Notes: generated from the sequence alone by a model not told the origin. Positions 43,755 to 52,526 are shown, numbered from the stretch's first letter. The stretch: 64,000 nt of DNA from Paenibacillus sp. DMB20 (GCF_000987955.1 NZ_LAZU01000003.1:62001-126000), one strand, 5' to 3'. Numbers and translations are program-made.

Positions 43755-45631
43755 TGAGTCCTACATTGCATGAAAATTTATTGTTGTTTTTCGGCTGGGT
43801 GATTCGCGGATCGTTTATGGCCTCCATCCTGATCGTACTTGTTCTGAGCCTGCAATTCCTACTAAAAAATAAGATTGAAGCCAGATGGAAATACTGGCTT
43901 TGGCTTCCTGTGGCCATTCGTTTGCTGCTCCCTTGGGCCCCGGAATCTTCGCTTAGCCTATATAATGTTCTGTCTCTGGAGGCCATAGCGCCCGGTATTC
44001 ATCAACAGACTCAAATGACACCGGTTTTGAAGGAAGCGGGGAGAATAAGCGAGGCAGTGGTTCATGTCGAGCGCTCATTAAACCCGGAAGCAAACGGAAC
44101 TTCGGAAGTACCTGATCCATCCCTTGGATCGGGACCCGTGCAAGAGAAAAGCTTCTGGTGGAGCGGGTTCAAGGAAATAGGCTTCACCAATATACTGATG
44201 TCGGTTTGGCTTGCGGGCGTGCTGCTTCTTGCCGCGAAAACGGTATACGACCAGCTTCGATTGAAACAAGCCCTGCGCGCGGGCCGAAAAATGGATACGC
44301 CTTTTTTATCGGCAGTGTTTCACGAGACGAAACAGCGATTAGGCGTGAAGCGAAAAGTGCAGTTTTTGGCCAGCGAGCGAATTCCCGGACCTGCCGTGGT
44401 CGGTTTTAATAAGCCGGCCATCGTCATTTCGCCAAGTCTGCTCATCACATTGAAACAGGAGCAGCTTCAATATATTCTTGCGCATGAGTTCGCGCATATT
44501 CAGCGGCGGGATGTGGCAGTGAACTGGTTGATGCATATCATCCTGATCATCCATTGGTTTAATCCGTTATTATGGCTTGCTGTACATAAAGCAAGACAAG
44601 ACCAGGAGATGGCTTGCGATGCATGCGTCTTGGATCGGATGAGCCCGCAGCAAAACAATGCATACGGACAAACGATCATCCATGTGTTGGAGCATTTTTC
44701 AGGATACCAACGCCAGCCGGGGCTTGCTGGCCTGTCCGCCACGCATAAACAAATGAAAAGGAGACTTAAAATGATTAAACATTTCAACAAAAAATCCTAC
44801 CGCCTGTCCATTCTGGGACTGGGAATGATTCTCGCGCTTGGAAGCGTGACGTTGGTTAATGCAAAGGAAAGCAATGCGGGGAACGTACCGCAAAAAGCTC
44901 CAGTGCAATTGGAACAGGATGCAAAAGCTGCCGTGAAAAATGAGACGGATATTATCTATCCCGATGGGGATATAGACCGCGAGCTCTACAAGAAAGAACT
45001 GGAAAAGGCCCGGAAAAAAGCAGAAGCCGCAGCCAAGGCTCTAACTCCAGAGGAAAAAAAGTATATCGAAGATGAGACCAATCGAGTGAAGAAACTTAGT
45101 GAAGAGACAGGCGATATGTACGTTCTGTATCATAAATATAAGGATCTTAACAGCGGACTCGACCTAAGTTATTGGGGAGGAATTGAAAAATTCTCTGCTT
45201 ACGAGGACTACTTGGAAAAAGCTTCCACGTTGGAAGGCTCCATCCTGAAACAGCCCGCCAACCTGCCGAAGGGATTTAAGTTTTCCGCAGCGAGAATTGA
45301 AGGTCCAACCGAAGGAAAGTTCCTTGATGAAGTAAGGGCCGAAGGCAAGAAGAGCGGAAAACCCATCTACGCGAAAAAGGTAGACTGGAAAGAGGCGGCA
45401 ACCATCCGTCTTGAATATACGAACGGGAAAGACAAGCTGGCCATTTCTAAATATACGTTGGACTCGGAGGGAAGTAAGAAGAAAGGTTTCTTTGAGGATG
45501 ACTTTCCGGCACATGTTTATCCCAAATACGTTTTTTGGCATGAAGGCGGCTTCGAATACAGCATTTCAACCACATGGGATATGACCAAGGAACAGAAGGT
45601 CGAAATTCTGAAAGAAGCAGTGCAGAAATAA
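43754..45631 (+). CDS. BlaR1-like M56 peptidase sensor with a non-penicillin-binding C-terminal domain
   Basis: 625 residues. Membrane helices near 10-36, 44-62, 145-163 and 353-370. The cytoplasmic M56 gluzincin domain has PGPAVVGFNKPAIVIS, the zinc site HEFAH (244-248) and DQEMACDAC (284-291), as in BlaR1/MecR1. In BlaR1 the part after the last helix is a class D beta-lactamase-like sensor. Here it is a charged linker (about 371-430) and then a domain of about 195 residues (431-625) paralogous to the secreted protein at 42443, with no SxxK/KTG motifs. It should sense something other than beta-lactams by acylation. It is cotranscribed with the BlaI-like repressor, its probable cleavage target. 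Confidence 0.88.
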   Translation: MSPTLHENLLLFFGWVIRGSFMASILIVLVLSLQFLLKNKIEARWKYWLWLPVAIRLLLPWAPESSLSLYNVLSLEAIAPGIHQQTQMTPVLKEAGRISEAVVHVERSLNPEANGTSEVPDPSLGSGPVQEKSFWWSGFKEIGFTNILMSVWLAGVLLLAAKTVYDQLRLKQALRAGRKMDTPFLSAVFHETKQRLGVKRKVQFLASERIPGPAVVGFNKPAIVISPSLLITLKQEQLQYILAHEFAHIQRRDVAVNWLMHIILIIHWFNPLLWLAVHKARQDQEMACDACVLDRMSPQQNNAYGQTIIHVLEHFSGYQRQPGLAGLSATHKQMKRRLKMIKHFNKKSYRLSILGLGMILALGSVTLVNAKESNAGNVPQKAPVQLEQDAKAAVKNETDIIYPDGDIDRELYKKELEKARKKAEAAAKALTPEEKKYIEDETNRVKKLSEETGDMYVLYHKYKDLNSGLDLSYWGGIEKFSAYEDYLEKASTLEGSILKQPANLPKGFKFSAARIEGPTEGKFLDEVRAEGKKSGKPIYAKKVDWKEAATIRLEYTNGKDKLAISKYTLDSEGSKKKGFFEDDFPAHVYPKYVFWHEGGFEYSISTTWDMTKEQKVEILKEAVQK

Positions 45632-45793
45632 TATTTTGAGCAAGCTATTTTGCGCGATAGGCCCATGCAGTCCTGGAAATAGGATTGCATGGGTTCTTTT
45701 GTTGATCATGATTTCCGAAAGCGCTGCGGGTTCATTTTGCATCTAAAAAAAATGAAAAGATGTATACTGCCAAAATATTCTGCATAAAACATG

Positions 45794-45843
45794 TTGACTT
45801 AACAAACTACAAACTATAGCATAGGTATGACTACATACGTAGT
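45794..45843 (+). promoter_or_regulatory. Promoter with BlaI-type operators, copy 3 (partly decayed)
   Basis: TTGACT (45794-45799), a degenerate first operator (ACTACAAACTATAGC from 45806) and an intact second dyad ACTACATACGTAGT (45830-45843), before the second repressor copy. Same spacing as the other two promoters. Confidence 0.7.
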
Positions 45844-45873
45844 CTGAATGAATTGACTTTGGAGGTTTCATGC

Positions 45874-46285
45874 ATGAACCAAATACCGTCCATTACGGAT
45901 GCTGAGCTGGAAATTATGCGTTGTATTGTGGGCAAATCCGAATTGCCCTTCCAGTGAGGTCGTAAAACATATGACGGATCTGATGGGGTGGAGCCCGAAT
46001 ACGACCCGGACGCTCCTCAGTCGTCTGGTGCAGAAGGAAGCGGCAGGCGCGAAGCTGGAAAAGGGTTCGAAGCGCATCCAACTATTTTATCCGATCATCA
46101 GCGAGCAGGAGTATCTGCAGACCGAAACCAAATCCTTCATGAAAAAACTTTACGGCGGAGCTTTGAAGCCGATGCTGGCCAACTTTTTGCAGGACAAAAA
46201 GCTGAATGCGCAGGAAATCGAGGACCTGAAGACTTTGTTTGACGAAAACCGGAACGGCGGAGAACCAGAAAAGAAAGATACCTGA
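45874..46285 (+). pseudogene. Second BlaI-family repressor copy, frameshifted
   Basis: Nearly the same as the gene at 43344, from the ribosome site through ITDAELEIMR and WSPNTTRTLLSRLVQKEAAG to the C-terminus. After IMR an extra T (45921-45922) shifts the frame: the gene reads CIVGKSELPFQ then a stop, while the correct continuation VLWANPNCPSSEVVKHMTDL lies one base over. The following bases (SPFLHACLVFF) resemble the start of the M56 gene and then decay. It is a duplicated repressor/sensor cassette in which the sensor is almost entirely lost. Confidence 0.82.
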
Positions 46286-46435
46286 TCAGCCCATTTTTGC
46301 ATGCATGTTTAGTTTTTTTCAAAAAAATTAATTGGACGAGTTCGAATGGGATGAGGAAAAGACTGATCCAATTGGCTAAACAGCGGTCAAAAAATAGAGC
46401 GCACATGTCGGAGGACAGAAACATAGACGCGCAGG

Positions 46436-46459
46436 AAGCCGCCGATTTGGCGGCTTTTC
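46436..46459. terminator. Terminator hairpin
   Basis: AAGCCGCC (46436-46443), loop GATTT, GGCGGCTT (46449-46456) and a short T-run. It lies between the decayed repressor cassette and the converging kinase gene. Confidence 0.65.
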
Positions 46460-46480
46460 GTAATAATATAGACCAAATGT

Positions 46481-47812
46481 TTAGTCTTGATAGTGTGCAG
46501 GCATCCAACCCGTTAACAGCGCTCCCCCATTCGAATGGTTTCCTGCGGCAAGGTCACCTCCGTGACGCCTAATAATTCGTTGTGAAATCGTTAACCCTAA
46601 TCCGCTGCCTCCGGTTGAACGATTCCTGGATATTTCGCCACGATACAAAGGTTCAAAAACCCGCTCCAGTTCTTCCGAAGAGAAACCCGGCCCCGTATCG
46701 CGTATCGTAAATTTTACTTTGTTGTCCTCCTTATAACATTGAACGTCAATTTCACCACCCAAGGGCGTGTGTCTGACGGCGTTATCCAAAAGATTGTTCA
46801 TGGCACGCTCCAATAAGTGCGTGTCGCCGCTAATGATGCAATCGTCTGCGGCATGGCTTGAGATCGAGATATGTTTTTGCCCAGCCAGCGGGCTCAGACT
46901 GTCTATCGATTTACGGAGGATGAGTTTAAGATCAACTGTCTTGTTGTTAAGTTCCGTTTCCAAATACTCCATTTTTGTAAATGTGAAAAGCTCCTCTACC
47001 AGCTGATCCAGTTGCGCCGATTTTTCCTTGCACACCGTCACATATTTTGTTATTTTCTCCGGGGTTTGGGCAATCCCTTGTTCCAGGCCATCCAAATAAC
47101 CTCGTAAGGCGAACAACGGCGTCCTTAAATCATGCGCGACAGCAGCAATCACGAATCGGCGTTCTTCTTCCAATTCCGCTTGTTTTTGATAGGATTGCTC
47201 AAGTCCCTTTACCATAACTTCAAATCCGTCGCGTACGTCCGCGATTTCCGTGACCCTGGACAAGGGTACCCGCACATCCCAATCTCCTGTTGCAATTTGT
47301 CTGGCTGCAATACCCATCTTCTCAAGTGGTTTAAGAACGAATCGTCTCATTCCCATTCCGACAACAAAGATAGCAAGCAGCAATCCGACAAAGGCCGACA
47401 TGACTTGAACTTCATTTGATCTAGGCAGATAAAGAATGACTCTTCCCAGCAATTGACCGTCCTTGATGATGGAGAATCGTTCAGTCGACAACGAGGTACC
47501 GCGGCGTTCCGGATTAGACCGATAAATGTCCTGATCATCCGCGGATTGAATAAGAATATCCATCTTCGCTTTGCGCAGCGCCGTATACAATTGGTTTTGC
47601 CAGTCGGAATCCGTCCATTTGCCTGAGCCCGCTTCGATGAGGTGAATCATTTCCGATATATTTCTTTGCAGCGTCTCATTTTGCAGTCGGCCTTTTTCGA
47701 AGCTGAGCGTTTTGGTCTCCATAAAGTGAGCAGTAACAAAGAAGATCCAGGGCAATAAGAGGATAAAGATGAAACAAAGCATACTGAACGTACGAATGCG
47801 TAGTGTCCTCAT
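46481..47812 (-). CDS. Sensor histidine kinase with HAMP domain
   Basis: 443 residues. TM1 (about 10-29), an extracellular region of about 110 residues, TM2 (about 147-167), HAMP (GDWDVRVPLSRVTEIADVRD), a coiled linker, HisKA (VIAAVAHDLRTPLFALRGYL) and HATPase (NNLLDNAVRHTPLGGE, RDTGPGFSSEELER, GGSGLGLTISQRIIR). The ATG at 47812, two bases after the regulator stop and behind GGAGGATA, is chosen; the frame is open upstream through the regulator but that is a shadow. Signal unknown. Confidence 0.9.
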   Translation of the reverse strand: MRTLRIRTFSMLCFIFILLLPWIFFVTAHFMETKTLSFEKGRLQNETLQRNISEMIHLIEAGSGKWTDSDWQNQLYTALRKAKMDILIQSADDQDIYRSNPERRGTSLSTERFSIIKDGQLLGRVILYLPRSNEVQVMSAFVGLLLAIFVVGMGMRRFVLKPLEKMGIAARQIATGDWDVRVPLSRVTEIADVRDGFEVMVKGLEQSYQKQAELEEERRFVIAAVAHDLRTPLFALRGYLDGLEQGIAQTPEKITKYVTVCKEKSAQLDQLVEELFTFTKMEYLETELNNKTVDLKLILRKSIDSLSPLAGQKHISISSHAADDCIISGDTHLLERAMNNLLDNAVRHTPLGGEIDVQCYKEDNKVKFTIRDTGPGFSSEELERVFEPLYRGEISRNRSTGGSGLGLTISQRIIRRHGGDLAAGNHSNGGALLTGWMPAHYQD

Positions 47813-47813
47813 A

Positions 47814-48500
47814 TTATCCTCCCTCGAAACGATACCCGACTCCCCATACGTTGACCAGGTACTGCGGATGGTTCGGATCGGATTCGATTTTCTCGCGAAG
47901 CCTGCTGAGATGGACCCGAATCGTATGCCTGTCGCCGACTCCGTCCCAAAATTTTGCAAGCAATTGTTCATAGGAAAAAACATGTCTTGGGCGTTCGGCA
48001 AATAATCGCAGCAGCTCATATTCCTTCGGGGTGAGCGTTACGTTTTTCCCTTCCACGGCCACTTCCCTTGCGGACAGGTTTAACCTGAGGCGGCCATAAT
48101 CCAAGATTCTGGCATCCCTTTGCTGTTGGGAAACGGAACGCCGCAATACGGCTTTCACTCTGGCAACGATCTCTCCAGGCGAAGCGGTTTTGACGATATA
48201 ATCATCGCCGCCGAGGGTCAGCCCTCGAATCTTGTCCACATCATCGCTGCGAGCGCTCAAGAACAGGATAGGAACGTCGCTCTCCGCCCGAATCCGGCGA
48301 CATAACTCAAATCCGTTTTGTCCCGGCATCATGATGTCAAGAACAATGCAATGAATGGAACTCTGCCGGAACACGGCCAGGGCTTGAGCGGTATCGCAAG
48401 CGGTTAAAACTTGAAAATTTTCGTTTTCCAAAAAATCCCTCAATAGTTCGACGATACTTTGGTCATCGTCTACTACGAGTATCGTATGGACTGCACTCAT
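47814..48500 (-). CDS. OmpR-family response regulator
   Basis: 228 residues. Receiver with LVVDDDQSIVELL, phospho-Asp in IVLDIMMPGQNGFELCR, Lys in GDDYIVKTASPGEIV, and winged helix with LTPKEYELLRLFAERPRHVF, IRVHLSRLREKIESDPNHP and NVWGVGYRF. In the KPF-type motif after the conserved Lys the Pro-Phe is replaced by Thr-Ala-Ser (KTASPGE), a small departure. It is cotranscribed with the kinase. Phased repeats at 48563 lie upstream. Confidence 0.9.
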   Translation of the reverse strand: MSAVHTILVVDDDQSIVELLRDFLENENFQVLTACDTAQALAVFRQSSIHCIVLDIMMPGQNGFELCRRIRAESDVPILFLSARSDDVDKIRGLTLGGDDYIVKTASPGEIVARVKAVLRRSVSQQQRDARILDYGRLRLNLSAREVAVEGKNVTLTPKEYELLRLFAERPRHVFSYEQLLAKFWDGVGDRHTIRVHLSRLREKIESDPNHPQYLVNVWGVGYRFEGG

Positions 48501-48562
48501 GAATATCCCACCTTTGCATCCTAGTTTATCATTTTTTCTCCAAGAACTAAGGCGAGCTCAAG

Positions 48563-48606
48563 TTTTGTGATGATTTGTTTATGGTTTTGTGACCTTTTTA
48601 CAGCAT
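48563..48606. promoter_or_regulatory. 11-base-phased direct repeats upstream of the regulator
   Basis: TTTTGTGATGA (48563), TTTGTTTATGG (48574), TTTTGTGACCT (48585) and TTTTACAGCAT (48596) follow at 11-base pitch; TTTTGTGA is exact in units 1 and 3. The array lies 63 bases ahead of the OmpR-type gene on the minus strand and so may be its autoregulatory site. It could also serve the divergent DJ-1 gene. Confidence 0.5.
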
Positions 48607-48709
48607 TGTTTGAGATATTCGTTTGTTATGATTCGCTTGGCAGTACGAAAGGAAAAGATCGCGAGTAATGGACTCGTCTTGCACAGTAACGGATGAAGGA
48701 GGTTTTCAA

Positions 48710-48757
48710 ATGGGCTTGGAAAACAACGGTTTCTCGTTTTTTCCATTCGGCTCGTAG
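48710..48757 (+). CDS. Possible 15-residue peptide
   Basis: AAGGAGG at 48697-48703 is followed at ideal spacing by ATG and a 15-codon frame MGLENNGFSFFPFGS ending in TAG. The ribosome site is as good as any in the window. It may be a leader peptide, a small membrane-active peptide, or the start of a deleted gene. Nothing else codes in 48501-48843. Confidence 0.35.
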   Translation: MGLENNGFSFFPFGS

Positions 48758-48843
48758 GTTCAAGGATCGTGTCATGTAGATCATGATACGTCCGATATGC
48801 GTTGCACCGGCATTGCTTTTCTTGAAATAAGGAGGACTTGTTT

Positions 48844-49878
48844 ATGTTAACGGCTCAAATCGTGCTTTTCGACGGCTTCGACCTTCTGGATGCCATTGCG
48901 CCATACGAAGTTTTTTGCGCCGCTGCAATGAATGCCGAAAACGCGTTAAGCGTGGAATTCGTCACGGCCGAAGGGCCAAGGTCCGTGACCAGCGGCATCA
49001 ACGGGTTGAAAATTGAAGCGAGCGGCAGGCTGAACCCGGTACGTGCGGGCATCATTTTCGTGCCTGGCGCATCCGGCGACCTCGAGGGAGATGGCCCCGA
49101 TTCCATCCCGGCAATTCTGGGCATGGCAATGAATACAGAATTAACAGGCATGATCGGACAGGCACTCGGGCAAAAAGACATCGTTGTCGCCACGGTATGC
49201 GGCGGTTCACTGTTGCTGGCCATGGGTGGGCTCTTGGAAGGCAGACCGGCGGTAACGCATCGCTTGGGCATGGATTTACTTGAGGCAACCGGGGCCGTTC
49301 CCGTTTCGGCACGCGTAGTTGACGACGGCAACTTGGTTACCGGCGGCGGCGTAACTTCGGGACTCGATGTAGCTCTGTATCTGGTGGAACGAGAGCTTGG
49401 ACCGCGTATCGCGCACGCGATAGAGCAGTTGTTCGAATTTGAACGGAGAGGAACGGTTTGGAGGGAGAAAGGAATTGCGCCCAGCGCTCATAAGGCGTTG
49501 ACGGACGACGAACCATGCATCTCGGACAACAAATCGGCATTGACTTACGGCACCCTGCATGGCAAAATCATACAGGCATCCGTCTTCGACGGGGATTGGG
49601 ATACGCTAATCGCTACGCCGGTTGGAAAACTGCAAGTGAAGCTCTCGATATCAACCAGTCATGGGATGATCCAAGGCAAGGCAACGCAAGGGGACGAGAC
49701 GGTCGAGTTTATAAACCCCGTGCTCCAGGACAACAAGCTTACCTGGTCGCTGCGAATTACGAAACCCATGCGCTTAAACCTGAAATTCGAAGTTGCCGCC
49801 GACGGAGATCGCATGACCGGAATCGCCAAGGCCGGCCTGCTGCCGGCATCCAAATTAACGGGCAAGCGGGTTTCCTAA
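48844..49878 (+). CDS. DJ-1/PfpI-family protein with C-terminal extension
   Basis: 344 residues. The first 200 or so are a DJ-1/PfpI domain: QIVLFDGFDLLDAIAPYEVF, GIIFVPGASGDLEGDGP, the nucleophile elbow VATVCGGSLLLAMGGLL (Cys) and LVTGGGVTSGLDVALYLVER, closest to isonitrile hydratase/ThiJ-like proteins. The last 120 residues (LHGKIIQASVFDGDWDTLIA to KLTGKRVS) form a separate beta-rich domain I cannot name. ATG 48844 is eight bases after GGAGGA; the TTG at 48838 is too close. Substrate unknown. Confidence 0.82.
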   Translation: MLTAQIVLFDGFDLLDAIAPYEVFCAAAMNAENALSVEFVTAEGPRSVTSGINGLKIEASGRLNPVRAGIIFVPGASGDLEGDGPDSIPAILGMAMNTELTGMIGQALGQKDIVVATVCGGSLLLAMGGLLEGRPAVTHRLGMDLLEATGAVPVSARVVDDGNLVTGGGVTSGLDVALYLVERELGPRIAHAIEQLFEFERRGTVWREKGIAPSAHKALTDDEPCISDNKSALTYGTLHGKIIQASVFDGDWDTLIATPVGKLQVKLSISTSHGMIQGKATQGDETVEFINPVLQDNKLTWSLRITKPMRLNLKFEVAADGDRMTGIAKAGLLPASKLTGKRVS

Positions 49879-49920
49879 GATTATAGGATTTATAAGTTTT
49901 CAGCGGAGGTTTTGGATTGC

Positions 49921-50568
49921 ATGAAGAAACGGGAAAAATTATACGGACTTATGGCCTGTGTCAGCATTCTATTTATCCTTTACGCCTTGGTTAAAAATTA
50001 TATGATCGATCCCGGAGCCGAGGGTTTTTTAAGCCATAAAACCGGACTGAAACGCGAGCTTAATCTCCCGGTCTGGTTAAACGTGATGTACGTTCATGTT
50101 GCGTTTGCCTGCATGGCCATGGCGGCGGGGTTGGTCAACTTTTCTCATCGGATTTTTGAAAAAAGCCGCAGGCTCCATCGCATAAACGGCTACGTTTATA
50201 TCGTGTCCGTACTTCTTGTCGTGCTGACTTCCGGATATATGGCGCCTTACGCCACCGGCGGAAAAATAAGCAGCATGGGATTCAATGCGCTAAATATGAT
50301 ATGGCTGTTTGTAACCATTACGGCGCTCGTCCAAATCAAAAAGAAACGGATCATTCGCCACCGGAACTGGATGATTCGTAGTTACGCCTTTTGTTTTACG
50401 AACATGTTGATTCATCTGATCGCTTCCCTTTTTCATCAGGGATTCGGGTTCGTTTACGCTACGAGCTACACCATCGGCGTTTATGGCTCTATTGCACTGC
50501 TGCTGGTTATTCCTGACATCATCATCAGAACGATCGGCCAAAACAAAGAGGTTACGGTTACCCCATAA
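49921..50568 (+). CDS. DUF2306 membrane protein
   Basis: 215 residues with seven membrane helices or so. Family signatures: YVHVAFACMAMAAGLVNF, RRLHRINGYVYIVSVLLVV, RIIRHRNWMIRSYAFCFTNM. Conserved His residues in the helices suggest a heme- or metal-binding membrane protein, but no function is established. The ATG is used; the TTG three codons earlier lies too close to the GGAGG. Confidence 0.82.
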   Translation: MKKREKLYGLMACVSILFILYALVKNYMIDPGAEGFLSHKTGLKRELNLPVWLNVMYVHVAFACMAMAAGLVNFSHRIFEKSRRLHRINGYVYIVSVLLVVLTSGYMAPYATGGKISSMGFNALNMIWLFVTITALVQIKKKRIIRHRNWMIRSYAFCFTNMLIHLIASLFHQGFGFVYATSYTIGVYGSIALLLVIPDIIIRTIGQNKEVTVTP

Positions 50569-50661
50569 GCGCATTGGACCCGAATCGTCCGGGAATTATT
50601 TGATGCCTGGGAGCTGCGGGGAACCGGCGGGTCACTTCTTGATCAGCGATTGATATGAAGT

Positions 50662-50691
50662 AGACCGCAGACGTAGCCTGCGGTCTTTTGG
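50662..50691. terminator. Rho-independent terminator
   Basis: AGACCGCAG (50662-50670) and CTGCGGTCT (50678-50686) with a short loop and TTTT. Separates DUF2306 from the Bcr module. Confidence 0.75.
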
Positions 50692-50798
50692 CGCGTCCAA
50701 AAGACTTCAAAGATTCGCCGAAGAAGCTGCATTTCATGTAAAATAGTCAATGAATGTGAAGTATGACAAAGTACATAACTTATGGAGTCGATGAGAAC

Positions 50799-51520
50799 AT
50801 GGGGAATATTCGCGTGCTTGTAGCCGATGATGAAAAAGAAATACGCGATCTGGTCAAAAAATATTTGGAACGAGAGTTGTATCAGGTGGATACGGCGGTT
50901 GATGGAGAGGAAGCCCTCCGTCTGTTCGAGAGCCACAAATATGACTTAATCTTATTGGATCTGATGATGCCCAAGATCGACGGAATCGAAGCGTGCAGGA
51001 GCTGCGCCATTTGACGAACATTCCGATTCTGATGCTGACGGCCAAGGACCAGGAGATCGACAAGATATTAGGGCTTGGCATCGGAGCCGATGATTATATG
51101 ACGAAGCCGTTTAGCATCAACGAATTAGTCGCGAGAATCAAAGCCCATTTGCGGCGTTTTTTGGTGCTTGGCAGCGAAGCGGATAGTGGTGCTGACTCCG
51201 AGGCATCGCTTATCCGTCATAAAGGTTTGACTATCGATCTCAAAAAATATTCAGCGACGATCGAAGGGGACGAGATTGCGCTGACGGCCAAGGAATTTGA
51301 GCTGTTGAAGTTTTTTGCATCCCATCCGGAGCAAGTATTTACGAAGACGCAAATCTTCCGCCAAGTATGGGGCAGTGCCTATTTGGAAGATGACAATACG
51401 GTGATGGTCCATATACGCAAGCTCAGAAAAAAGATCGAAGCCGACCCGTCCGATCCGAAATGGATTCAGACCGTGTGGGGAATCGGATATAAATTTGCGG
51501 GTGAAAAAGATGAAGCATGA
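50799..51520 (+). pseudogene. OmpR-family response regulator of the Bcr module, single frameshift
   Basis: The receiver (LVADDEKEIRDLVKKYL, ILLDLMMPKIDGIEAC with the phospho-Asp) ends at 51014 with RSCAI, but one base over the text continues RELRHLTNIPILMLTAKD, GADDYMTKPFSINEL and a full winged helix (TVMVHIRKLRKKIEADPSD, TVWGIGYKF). The missing base lies in GG at 50998-50999. With it the protein is about 240 residues. It overlaps the kinase gene and precedes bcrABC. Sequencing error or recent loss are both possible. The intact kinase and transporter genes favour error. Confidence 0.85.
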
Positions 51521-52526
51521 TAAAACGATCCTCCTTATCGGCATGCAATTATTGCTGTTAACAGGACTTATTTTGATAGAAGCAGCAAACCAGCCCCAAG
51601 GCTTCCTGCACGGGGCTTTATTTATTGCGCTTGCGGCAATTACGGTCATGCTGCTGCTCATGCGTTTACGGTTCAAGGCGAAGCTGGCGGGCATGATTGA
51701 GGTGCTGAGAAGAGCATGTAGCGGGAATGTAAACACCCGTTTGCTGGCAAATGACGAACCTGTCGTTAATGAGTTTATTTTCACGATCAATAAGTTGATT
51801 GATCAATTGGATAAAATCCGGGTTCAGACGATCAAATCCGAGGCGGCGAGGAAAAGTCTGCTGTCGAGTATTTCCCATGATATAAGGACTCCGCTTACTT
51901 CAATTATCGGGTATGTGGACGCCTTAAACGATGATATTGTCGCATCCCGCGAAGAAAAGCTGGAATATATCGGCATCATCTCGCGGAAGGCCATCGCCTT
52001 AAAACAATTGATCGATGAAATATTCGATTTGGCCAAGCTGGATGCGGATGAGGTTCCACTGCGGCCGGAGACGCTTGATTTGGCGGAAATGGCCCGGGAA
52101 GCGGTCATTGAGTTTTTGCCCGTGCTGAAGCAGGCGAACATGAAGCTGACCGCATGCATTCCGGAGGAGAAATGCTTGGTGACTGCGGACCGGCTCAGCG
52201 TGCAGCGAATTTTAAATAATATTGTGAGAAATGCGGTACAGCATGGACAGCAGGGAAAAGTATTGGGCGTTGAATTGACCGAGCATGCCGCTTCGTATCA
52301 TCTGACGATATGGGATAAGGGGCAGGGCATTCCGGAAGACGAATTGACGAAAGTGTTCGAACGAATGTACAGAACCGAACGCTCTCGCAACCCTATGTTC
52401 GGGGGAAGCGGCCTGGGGCTGGCCATCGCCAAGGCGCTTGTCGAGAAAAATGGAGGGAACATATGGGCTGAGAGCCAGCCGGGACAGAAAACCGCTTTTA
52501 CCATTTCCCTTCCAAAGAACAGTTAA
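51510..52526 (+). CDS. Sensor histidine kinase of the Bcr module
   Basis: About 338 residues. Two N-terminal helices (about 6-24 and 32-52) with a very short loop, so an intramembrane-sensing type. HAMP-like linker, HisKA SLLSSISHDIRTPLTSIIGY, HATPase with NNIVRNAVQHGQQG, DKGQGIPED and GGSGLGLAIAKALVEKN. It overlaps the regulator. The ATG at 51510 is preferred over the upstream in-frame GTG and TTG. By context it senses bacitracin-like or related peptides through bcrABC, as BacS/BcrS-type kinases do. Confidence 0.88.
   Translation: MKHDKTILLIGMQLLLLTGLILIEAANQPQGFLHGALFIALAAITVMLLLMRLRFKAKLAGMIEVLRRACSGNVNTRLLANDEPVVNEFIFTINKLIDQLDKIRVQTIKSEAARKSLLSSISHDIRTPLTSIIGYVDALNDDIVASREEKLEYIGIISRKAIALKQLIDEIFDLAKLDADEVPLRPETLDLAEMAREAVIEFLPVLKQANMKLTACIPEEKCLVTADRLSVQRILNNIVRNAVQHGQQGKVLGVELTEHAASYHLTIWDKGQGIPEDELTKVFERMYRTERSRNPMFGGSGLGLAIAKALVEKNGGNIWAESQPGQKTAFTISLPKNS

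Noticed and set aside
43754..45631. Calling the M56 protein a true beta-lactam sensor BlaR1
   Set aside because: The C-terminal domain has no SxxK, SxN or KTG motif and matches the secreted protein at 42443 instead.
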